Source of the DNA: Solwaraspora sp. WMMD1047
GTDB lineage: Bacteria; Actinomycetota; Actinomycetes; Mycobacteriales; Micromonosporaceae
Length of the DNA stretch: 64,000 bases
Direction of reading: 5' to 3'
Assembly: GCF_029626155.1 (NCBI RefSeq)
Contig: NZ_JARUBL010000001.1
Coordinates: 7,096,501-7,160,500, forward strand
Positions 26,091 through 32,720 of this stretch are shown here, piece after piece. The notes under the pieces are model-generated. The model was not told the DNA's origin. It worked only from the letters and a program-made list of their open reading frames with translations, and did no database searches. A program made the position numbers and the translations under genes. Each line of letters opens with the position of its first letter. Position 1 is the stretch's first letter.

Positions 26091-28637
26091 TCATGATCGA
26101 CCAACTTCGATCTCGCCGATGCGCTCGGCACGGAACGCCTGCTCGAAGAGTTGGACGGCCTGCTGCTCGCTGGTCTGCCGTGCGGTCTTCTCGTCCACCA
26201 CCTCGTCCAGCGGTTCATCGCCCGGGTCGAATCCCTCGTAGCTGGACTGGGCGGTGGCGGCGCTGGCCACCGGGGCAGCGGATCCGGGCGGGCCGTCGTA
26301 GTCCGGGTCGTACGGCGGCTCGCCGGCCCAGTCCTGGTCAGCGGTCTTTGGAGCGGCCGAGGACTTCGGGCCACCGCGACCGGCCGCCGCCGCACGGGCG
26401 GCGGCGAGCCCGGCGCCCACCCGGCCCGTGCCCGCCCGGGTCGCCGGGGCCGGTGATCCGGCCGATCCGGTCGAGTTTGCACCGGAGTCATCGGACGGGC
26501 GCGCCCCACCTCGGCCGCCCGGAGCCGCCCCCGCGTCCGGGGTGGAGTTCGGCCCGCCGAGCCGGACCGGCTCGGGCCACTCCTCCTCGCCTCCCCCGGC
26601 TGAGCTGTCCGCCTGCGTCCCGTCGCCGCCCAGGTTTGCGCCACCAGGCACAGGGCCACCCGACGTCGGACCGCTCCCGGCCGGGCCGTCTGGCGGGGTG
26701 CTACCCGACGAAGCAGGGTTGCCGAGGCCGCCCGGTGGGACCGGTTCAGGCCAGTCGTCGTCACCGCCGCCGCTGGGCTCCTGGGCGGTGGGCCGGGTCC
26801 GGGGCGCCCGGTCGGTGGCCGGTGCCGTCGCCCCGTTCGGCACGGCGGTTCGGCCGGCCGGCGGCGTGGATGCCGGCGGCGCGTTGCGGGGTGCGGCGGC
26901 CGGGGCCGACCGGGACGGGCCGGCGGCGCGCTGGTCACCGGCCACCTCGCAGCGGATCTGCCAGCGACCGCCCAGCTCCTCGTAGAGGGCGTTGGTGAGC
27001 ACCTCGGCGTTGGCGGTGACCATGTTGGCCAGCACCGACGACTTCATGGTCAGCACCAGCGTCTCGCCGTCGAGGTCCCGAACGACCGCGTCCCGGACCA
27101 GGGCGGCGAGCCGCTTGTTGGTCCGGTTGATCATCGCGACGATGTCGCCCCAGACCCGCCGGACGGCGGCGGCGTCCAGCTCACCGGGGGCTGCCGAGCC
27201 AGGCACCTCCGGATCGGGGGTACCAGGGTCCGGCATCACCGCCTCCGGCGGCACCGGCCGGGCAGCCACCGGCTGGGCGGCCGGCGCGGAAGCTGGGGCG
27301 GCGGAGGGCGGCCGGGACACCGGTGGGGCAGGCGAGGCGGGGGCGTTCGGGGGCGGGGAGCCGACCTGGGGAGCGGGTGGTTCGGGTACCTCCGCTGCAG
27401 GTGTGGGAGCTGGTGTGCGTACCGGATGGGGGTCTTGGGGTGGGGTGGAGGCGGCGGGCGGCGGTGGGGTGTCGCCGGTGAGGGTGAGGCGGCGTTCCAT
27501 GCGTTCGAGGCGTTGCAGGAGGCCGCGGGTGGAGTCCTCGGCGCCGGGCAGCAGCATCCGGGCGCAGATCAGCTCCAGCAGCAGGCGGGGGGCGGTGGTA
27601 CCGCGCATCTCGACCAGGCCGTCGTGCACGATGTCGGCGCAGCGGGAGAGGGTGGCCGGGCCGAGGCGTTCGGCCTGGGCGGTCATCCGCTCCAACTGGT
27701 CGCTCGGGGCGTCGATCAGGCCCTTGGTCGCGGCGTCCGGGACCTGCTGCAGGACGATCAGGTCGCGGAGGCGTTCCAGCAGGTCGGCGGCGAACCGGCG
27801 AGGGTCGTGGCCGGCCTCGGCGACCCGGTCGACGGTGGCGTAGGCGGCCGCGCCGTCACCGGCCGCCAGCGCGTCGCACATCTCGTCGATGAGTGCCGAG
27901 TCGGTGACCCCGAGCAGGGCGACCGCGCGGGCGTAGCTGACGCCCTCCGGGCCGGCGCCGGCGATGAGCTGGTCGAGCACCGACAGTGAGTCCCGGGCGC
28001 TGCCGCCGCCGGCCCGCACCACCAGCGGGAAGACCGCCGGTTCGACCTTGACCCCCTCGGCCGCCGTCAACTGCTCCAGGTACGGCCGCAGCACGCCGGG
28101 CGGGATCAGCCGGAACGGGTAGTGGTGGGTCCGCGACTTGATCGTGCCGAGGACCTTCTCCGGCTCGGTGGTGGCGAAGATGAACTTGACGTACTCCGGC
28201 GGCTCCTCGACCAGCTTGAGCAGGGCGTTGAAGCCGGCCGACGAGACCATGTGCGCCTCGTCGATGACGTAGATCTTGAAACGGCTGGTGGCCGGCGCGA
28301 AGACGGCACGTTCCCGCAGCTCACGGGCATCATCAACACCACCGTGACTGGCCGCGTCGATCTCCAGAACGTCGATCGAGCCGCCGTCGGTGGCCAGCGA
28401 CCGGCACGATTCACATCTGCCGCAGGGCTCCGGGGTGGGGCCCTGCTCACAGTTGAGCGAGCGGGCCAGGATGCGGGCGCTGGAGGTCTTGCCGCAGCCG
28501 CGCGGCCCGGAGAAGAGGTACGCGTGGTGCAGCCGGCCGCTGCGCAGCGCCTGCGACAGCGGCTCGGTCACGTGCTCCTGGCCGATCACCTCGGCGAACG
28601 TGCGCGGCCGGTACTTGCGGTAGAGCGCCAATGCCAC
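26091..28637 (-). CDS. dnaX: DNA polymerase III subunits gamma and tau
   Basis: 848 residues from GTG 28637 (VALALYRKYRPRTFAEVIGQ), with GAGGAGG upstream; the open frame extends to 29258 but that part is antisense to another gene. Motifs: Walker A GPRGCGKTSS, zinc site C...CGRCESC, DEAH-type IDEAHMVS, sensor ATTEPEKV, and the SRD-like arginine of SARDSLSVLDQ. Clamp-loader domains fill about residues 1 to 370; then a long proline/alanine/glycine-rich region (about 380 to 800) and a short acidic C-terminus. It loads the beta sliding clamp at the replication fork. Next to it upstream are a hydrolase gene, the SRP RNA and a tRNA-Ser, a common actinobacterial neighbourhood. Confidence 0.95.
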   Translation of the reverse strand: MALALYRKYRPRTFAEVIGQEHVTEPLSQALRSGRLHHAYLFSGPRGCGKTSSARILARSLNCEQGPTPEPCGRCESCRSLATDGGSIDVLEIDAASHGGVDDARELRERAVFAPATSRFKIYVIDEAHMVSSAGFNALLKLVEEPPEYVKFIFATTEPEKVLGTIKSRTHHYPFRLIPPGVLRPYLEQLTAAEGVKVEPAVFPLVVRAGGGSARDSLSVLDQLIAGAGPEGVSYARAVALLGVTDSALIDEMCDALAAGDGAAAYATVDRVAEAGHDPRRFAADLLERLRDLIVLQQVPDAATKGLIDAPSDQLERMTAQAERLGPATLSRCADIVHDGLVEMRGTTAPRLLLELICARMLLPGAEDSTRGLLQRLERMERRLTLTGDTPPPPAASTPPQDPHPVRTPAPTPAAEVPEPPAPQVGSPPPNAPASPAPPVSRPPSAAPASAPAAQPVAARPVPPEAVMPDPGTPDPEVPGSAAPGELDAAAVRRVWGDIVAMINRTNKRLAALVRDAVVRDLDGETLVLTMKSSVLANMVTANAEVLTNALYEELGGRWQIRCEVAGDQRAAGPSRSAPAAAPRNAPPASTPPAGRTAVPNGATAPATDRAPRTRPTAQEPSGGGDDDWPEPVPPGGLGNPASSGSTPPDGPAGSGPTSGGPVPGGANLGGDGTQADSSAGGGEEEWPEPVRLGGPNSTPDAGAAPGGRGGARPSDDSGANSTGSAGSPAPATRAGTGRVGAGLAAARAAAAGRGGPKSSAAPKTADQDWAGEPPYDPDYDGPPGSAAPVASAATAQSSYEGFDPGDEPLDEVVDEKTARQTSEQQAVQLFEQAFRAERIGEIEVGRS

Positions 28638-28831
28638 CCGTCCCGCCTCCTCTCGACCGAGCCATTCTCCACCCGGCGCCGCGATCGTCGAACACCGCCG
28701 GTCCGACCGGGCTCGACGTCTCCCGGCACGGGTCGTCGCCCGTGCCGTCCGCCAGGCTGTCACGGCACTACGACGATTGCCACGTCTGGCCGCCGTGCCG
28801 GCCGCCTGGTTGCCGCGCCTGCCGGTGCCGC

Positions 28832-29701
28832 CTAGCGCGGCAGCGGTGCCAGGAAGTCGGCGAGCGTGGCGGCCAGTTGCTCCGGGGCGTCCTCGGCCAT
28901 GTGGTGCCCGCTCTCGATCGGGCCGCCGCGCAGGTCCGGCGCCCAGGGCCGCCAGACGGCCAGCACGTCGCCGTAGAGGTCCTCCATGTCGTCGCGGGTC
29001 GACCAGAGCACCAGCGTGGGGCATTCGATCTGCCGGTCGGCGGCCCGGTCGGAGTCGTCGGCCGCCCGGTCGGGACCCAGGCCGGCGCGGTAGTCCGCCA
29101 GCATCGCCCGGACCGTCGCCGGGTCGTGGATGGCGGCCCGGTAGTCGGCGTGGTTCGCCGCCCCCATCCGGTCGGGGTCGCCGCCGTACCAGGCGTCCGG
29201 GTCGGCCAGGATCGCCCGCTCCGGCTTCTCCGGCTGGGCGAAGAAGAACCAGTGCCACCAGGCGGCGGCGAACTTCGCGTCGGCGCGGGCCAGCGCCTCG
29301 CCGATCGGCACGCTGTCGAGCACGGCGAGCCGGGTCACGGCCTCGGGTGCGTCAAGCGCCAAGCGGTACGCGACGTAGCTGCCCCGGTCGTGGCCGACGA
29401 CGGCGAACCGGTCGTGGCCGAGCTGGCGCATCAGGACCACGATGTCGCCGGCCATCGCGCGCTTGGAATAGGCAGCGTGATCGGGCGTGGTGGGGGGTTT
29501 GTCGGATTGGCCGTAGCCGCGCAGGTCGGGGCAGACGACGGTGTGGCCGGCGGCGACCAGCAGCGGCGCCACCCGGTGCCAGGTGGTGTGCGTACGCGGG
29601 TGGCCGTGCAGCAGGACCACCGGTGGGCCGGCGCCTCCGGTGCGGACCCGCAGGGTCACCGCGCCGAGGTCGATCCTGCGCTCCTCGAAGCCCTCGAACA
29701 T
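28832..29701 (-). CDS. Alpha/beta hydrolase, fluoroacetate (haloacetate) dehalogenase-like
   Basis: 289 residues from ATG 29701. HGHPRTHTTWHRVAP (oxyanion loop with the RxxxxR-like arginine), nucleophile aspartate in VVGHDRGSYVAYRLALD, WHWFFFAQP, DAWYGGDP (halide-binding tryptophan region) and C-terminal ESGHHMAEDAPEQL match haloacetate dehalogenases, in which Asp attacks the halogenated carbon and His activates water. Relatives also include epoxide hydrolases, so the substrate is not certain. No operon partner; it lies between dnaX and ffs. Confidence 0.82.
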   Translation of the reverse strand: MFEGFEERRIDLGAVTLRVRTGGAGPPVVLLHGHPRTHTTWHRVAPLLVAAGHTVVCPDLRGYGQSDKPPTTPDHAAYSKRAMAGDIVVLMRQLGHDRFAVVGHDRGSYVAYRLALDAPEAVTRLAVLDSVPIGEALARADAKFAAAWWHWFFFAQPEKPERAILADPDAWYGGDPDRMGAANHADYRAAIHDPATVRAMLADYRAGLGPDRAADDSDRAADRQIECPTLVLWSTRDDMEDLYGDVLAVWRPWAPDLRGGPIESGHHMAEDAPEQLAATLADFLAPLPR

Positions 29702-29779
29702 GGGGTCAGTGTGCCCAGGGGGACCGACAGTCACACCCGGCCGACGTCGGCCCTCCCGCCGGCCCCGGAGACGAGAAGG

Positions 29780-29863
29780 CCCCCCGTGCACCCGTCAGAG
29801 CCCGCTTATCCTTGCTGCCTTCCGGCCCTGGGGAGGTTCACGAGATGCACGCCGCACGGGGGG
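29780..29863 (-). ncRNA. ffs: Signal recognition particle RNA, small bacterial type
   Basis: On the minus strand the apical domain reads GTGAACCTCCCCAGGGCCGG then AAGGCAGCAAGG, the conserved SRP S-domain with the GNAR-type tetraloop (GGAA) and the asymmetric loop AGCA. The ends CCCCCCGTGC and GCACGGGGGG pair to close a single long hairpin. It forms the SRP with Ffh for co-translational targeting of membrane proteins. Confidence 0.92.
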
Positions 29864-29946
29864 TATGCCGAGTCTACCCGGCCGGGTTGTGGATCTTGAC
29901 GGGTGGGCGGAAGCCGGCCCGCCCGGGTGCCTGTATCCTGTCGTGC

Positions 29947-30031
29947 GGAGGATTCGCCTAGAGGCCTAGGGCGCACGCTTGGAAAGCGTGTTGGGTTCAC
30001 ACCCTCACGAGTTCGAATCTCGTATCCTCCG
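29947..30031 (+). tRNA. tRNA-Ser (anticodon GGA)
   Basis: 85 bases. Acceptor GGAGGAT/ATCCTCC with discriminator G, anticodon loop CTTGGAAAG with anticodon GGA at 29981 to 29983, a long variable arm (GTTGGGTTCACACCCTC) and T-arm GAGTTCGAATCTC, all as expected for a class II serine tRNA. CCA is not encoded. Confidence 0.96.
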
Positions 30032-30054
30032 CTCTCCCGAGCAGCGCAAACGTC

Positions 30055-30082
30055 GAGGCCGGTCCTGTACAGGACCGGCCTC
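30055..30082 (+). terminator. Terminator of tRNA-Ser
   Basis: GAGGCCGGTCCTGT followed directly by its complement ACAGGACCGGCCTC, a perfect 28-base palindrome 23 bases after the tRNA 3' end. Confidence 0.7.
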
Positions 30083-30222
30083 ACGCGGTATCCGACATGG
30101 CGCGTTCTCCGGGTCGGGCCGACATGTCCGCGTACCTGCCGACCCAGTCGGCCCGCCTCGACTCCGCACCCGAAGAGTTCCCGATGAACACCCAGCCCAG
30201 CCGTCCAACTGCTCTGAGCCCC

Positions 30223-30281
30223 ACGAGGTGAACACCTGTTACCCTAAAACGCGATCGTAGGGTAACAGGTGTTCACCTCGT
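30223..30281. repeat. Perfect 23-bp inverted repeat
   Basis: ACGAGGTGAACACCTG followed by TTACCCT (30223 to 30245) pairs without mismatch to 30259 to 30281, with a 13-base loop AAAACGCGATCGT. The stem is far longer than the terminators nearby. It immediately precedes the frameshifted small gene, whose GTG start lies in the right arm. It could be a terminator of the 30083 to 30222 stretch, which holds no gene, or the end of a small mobile element. Confidence 0.75.
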
Positions 30282-30546
30282 CTCGATCCCGCCGCTCAAC
30301 GCGGGCGCGATCCTCGGCAGAGAGGGCGCGCGACGCCGAACAGCTCCGGCTCGCAAGGGCGATGAGCTACGACAGGTGGCCGACGCCGCCCGCGACTCCG
30401 CGATCGAAACCCGGATCAGACAGGCACTCGACCTCGGACGACAGGGCCAACCGCGGCTCGCGCCGCCGCGGCTGGACAACCGACGACCGCACCGGTTCGA
30501 CGGCAGCCTGCGCAAGCAGCCGGCGGGCGGAGCCAACGATGACTGA
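30269..30546 (+). pseudogene. Small helical protein gene, frameshifted
   Basis: The 5' part reads STRARSSAERARDAEQLRLA in one frame; after about 30360 the adjacent frame continues as DELRQVADAARDSAIETRIR, QALDLGRQGQPRLAPP and ends ...LRKQPAGGANDD at 30546. A single lost base around GGGCGATGAG restores one helical protein of about 90 residues. It overlaps the next gene by eight bases, so the two formed an operon. This gene pair looks like those carried by actinobacterial plasmids and elements (from memory). Confidence 0.5.
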
Positions 30547-30745
30547 CGACGGTGTCCCCACCCGGGCCAACAGGGTCGAAGCCGCGCGGCGGGTCAAGCA
30601 GGCGCACGATGCCGGAGTCCGCTGCTGCTGGTCCTGCGGCCCCGGTTGCGACGAACTCGACCGGGCCGCCCAGGTGCTCGCCGAAGCGGCCCGGCGACCA
30701 CCGGCCGGCCGGGCCGTCTCCCGCGCACTACGCAGCATCGGCTAA
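30539..30745 (+). CDS. Small cysteine-motif protein
   Basis: 68 residues. A charged N-terminal helix (NRVEAARRVKQAHDAGVR) leads into CCWSCGPGC, a tight cluster of four cysteines that could bind a metal, then a second helix (DELDRAAQVLAEAARRPP). Start ATG 30539 lies inside the end of the upstream, frameshifted gene. The arrangement suggests a small zinc-binding or redox protein of a mobile element; function unknown. Confidence 0.55.
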   Translation: MTDDGVPTRANRVEAARRVKQAHDAGVRCCWSCGPGCDELDRAAQVLAEAARRPPAGRAVSRALRSIG

Positions 30746-30793
30746 CGAAACGCGTGTCGTACACATGTTCTATCCACAGGCTGTGGGCGACGG

Positions 30794-31924
30794 TCATGGG
30801 GTGTAGGAGAGCAGCGATCGGCCCGCTTCCGCCGGTGACTCGGTCGTGCGGGCGATCAACCGATCGTCGGCGTCCAGCAGTACCAGCTCGCTGCCCGAGC
30901 CGGTGTCGACCCGGGCCAGCAGGCCGCCGTCGGGTGTGAACAGCACCGCGCGCAGCTCGCCGCCGATCGGCACGTCGACGACCCGGCGGCGGGCCACGTC
31001 GATGACGGTGTCGCAGCTGAGGTTGCGGGCGACGTCGCCGACCGGCTCCCCCTCGGGCACCGTACTGACGCAGACCCGCCCCCCGTCGGCGGAGATCGCG
31101 GCCAGGTCGGTGAAGACCCGGTCCCCACCGAGGACTTCACGGTCGAGGGTCCGCTCTCGGCCCCCGTAGACGTCCGAGACGGTCACCGCGCTCAGATCCC
31201 CGTGCAGGTAGGCGAGCCTCTCGCCATCCGCCGACCAGCGGTAGTGGCAGCCCAGCGGTTCGCCGAGGTGGTCACCGGCACCCCCGGCGAAGTACCCGAT
31301 CACCACCCCGGGAACGAAGGGCCCCGAGACGAACAACATGCGGGTGGAGTCGCCGGACCAGATCGGCTCGACGCAACTGCCGTCGACGTCGAAGTGCACG
31401 GTCCGGCGGTTGCCGCCGTCCACGTCGGACATCAGCAGATCGCCGGTGCCGGACGAGTCGACCCAGGTCACCCGGGTCCCGTCCGGGGAGACGTTCACGC
31501 TCGTCAGCTCGCCGCCGGGATACCGCCGACCGTCCGCGTGCAGCCTGCCGGACTGGTCGAGGTAGAACACCGTGCCGGGAACCGGCGGCAGTCCACCGGA
31601 CGGGGAGCTGGGCGGCGGCGGAGGGTCCAGCGACGGCGCCGCCGAAGGCGAGGGCGACGCCGAAGATGATGGCTCAGGAGTAGGTGGCGCGCTGGTCGCA
31701 CCGGGTGGCGGCGTGACCTGCCGCGGGTCGCCGATCGCCGCGTACGCGATCGCCGGCAGCGCGACGGCGCACACCACCACGGCCGCGACGGCGGCCACCC
31801 GGCGGCGGTGCCGCACCGTGTCGCGGACCGCGCCCACCCCGGCCGGCCGGATACACGGCGACACGTTGGCCCGGAACGCGGCGAACGCGTCGGAGATCCG
31901 CCGGTCGTCGTCGGCGTCAGGCAT
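30794..31924 (-). CDS. Membrane-anchored TolB-like beta-propeller protein, partner of the ECF sigma gene
   Basis: About 376 residues from ATG 31924, which overlaps the sigma gene stop by eight bases. Cytoplasmic N-terminus of about 40 residues (DDRRISDAFAAFRANVSPCI), one transmembrane helix (VAAVAAVVVCAVALPAIAYA), a Pro/Ser-rich spacer (about 70 to 115), then an extracytoplasmic region with WD40/TolB-like repeats (SVNVSPDGTRVTWVDSSGTG, YRWSADGERLAYLHG, ISADGGRVCVS, FTPDGGLLARVDTG). The coupling and topology suggest that it regulates the adjacent sigma factor, as an anti-sigma-like sensor, but no ZAS motif is visible. Confidence 0.7.
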   Translation of the reverse strand: MPDADDDRRISDAFAAFRANVSPCIRPAGVGAVRDTVRHRRRVAAVAAVVVCAVALPAIAYAAIGDPRQVTPPPGATSAPPTPEPSSSASPSPSAAPSLDPPPPPSSPSGGLPPVPGTVFYLDQSGRLHADGRRYPGGELTSVNVSPDGTRVTWVDSSGTGDLLMSDVDGGNRRTVHFDVDGSCVEPIWSGDSTRMLFVSGPFVPGVVIGYFAGGAGDHLGEPLGCHYRWSADGERLAYLHGDLSAVTVSDVYGGRERTLDREVLGGDRVFTDLAAISADGGRVCVSTVPEGEPVGDVARNLSCDTVIDVARRRVVDVPIGGELRAVLFTPDGGLLARVDTGSGSELVLLDADDRLIARTTESPAEAGRSLLSYTP

Positions 31925-32444
31925 TGCCCTCCCCCTCCTCGCTGAGCTTCGCGGCCAGGGCCGCACGACCCCGGTGCAGCCGCGACTTGATCGTGTTCTC
32001 GGCCACCCCCTCCTGCCGGGCGATCTGCCGGATCGGCAGGTCGGCCAGGTGGTAGAGGATGACCGCGCGCCGTTGCTCGGCCGGCAGGGTGGCGAGCGCG
32101 GTGGCCAGCGCGACCCGGTCGGGGCTCGGCTCCTCGACGTGCTCGGGGCGCTGCCGGCGCAGGAACGACGCGGCGGTCTGCAGCCGGCGCCACCGGCTGG
32201 TCGCCAGGTTCCAGGCGACCCGGGTCACCCAGGCCGCCGGATCGTGGTACCCGCTGACCCGGCCCCACCGGGCGTACGCCCGGCAGAACGCCTCCTGGGC
32301 CAGGTCCTGGGCCGCCGCCAGGTCACGCGTGTACGCGTACATCTGGATCGTCAGCGAATGGAAGAACGCCGAGTAGAACTCCTCGAACCCTGGCTGCGCC
32401 GATCGCACCGCCTCCACGGTGCCCCCGTCCCGCAAGGTGACCAC
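31917..32444 (-). CDS. ECF RNA polymerase sigma factor (SigE-like, group of 70-family)
   Basis: 175 residues from GTG 32444. Region 2 is MYAYTRDLAAAQDLAQEAFC with RAYARWGRVSGYHDPAAWVTRVAWN; region 4 is LPAEQRRAVILYHLADLPIR, QIARQEGVAENTIKSRLHRG. It resembles the SigE/SigM-like actinobacterial ECFs whose target promoters cannot be predicted here. It is co-transcribed with the membrane-anchored propeller protein, which starts inside its last codons. The promoter lies in 32445 to 32720, shared with the divergent helR region. Confidence 0.9.
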   Translation of the reverse strand: MVTLRDGGTVEAVRSAQPGFEEFYSAFFHSLTIQMYAYTRDLAAAQDLAQEAFCRAYARWGRVSGYHDPAAWVTRVAWNLATSRWRRLQTAASFLRRQRPEHVEEPSPDRVALATALATLPAEQRRAVILYHLADLPIRQIARQEGVAENTIKSRLHRGRAALAAKLSEEGEGNA

Positions 32445-32544
32445 CCCAACACCCTCCCCGTGCGCCGGCCATCAGCAGCTACACGCGCCAGGGGCGGTTG
32501 GGGTTCCAGCGGGGTCAGGAGCGCGACAAAAGAGGGGGTACGAA

Positions 32545-32579
32545 AAATGGAAAGGAACGGTGGCCGCTCCTTTCCATTT
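32545..32579. terminator. Hairpin upstream of helR
   Basis: AAATGGAAAGGAAC at 32545 to 32558 pairs with GCTCCTTTCCATTT at 32566 to 32579 with one mismatch. It lies between the divergent sigma and helR genes, directly before the RAE-like site. It may insulate the two promoters or act as an attenuator. Confidence 0.45.
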
Positions 32580-32598
32580 CTAACGTATACCGCACCGG

Positions 32599-32617
32599 GG
32601 GGCTTGCGGCAAGACCG
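32599..32617 (+). promoter_or_regulatory. RAE-like element (rifamycin-associated element)
   Basis: GGGGCTTGCGGCAAGACCG contains the perfect palindrome CTTGC-G-GCAAG (32603 to 32613), 104 bases before the helR start. Rifamycin-resistance genes of actinomycetes, including helR, are known to be preceded by a 19-bp inverted repeat named RAE that is needed for induction by rifamycins; the sequence and place agree with what I recall of it. Confidence 0.65.
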
Positions 32618-32720
32618 CGGTGGAGGCGCAGAATCGCTGGCCGAGGCCGGGATCCACGCCGTCGGGGGGCGCGAATTGCCCTGCGCGCAATGGCTGGATC
32701 CCAGATCGGAGCTGAAGAGC

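Noticed and set aside
28831-29258. Extended N-terminus of dnaX
   Set aside because: The reading frame is open to 29258 but VALALYRKYRP at GTG 28637 is the conserved start of DnaX and the upstream part is antisense to the dehalogenase-like gene.
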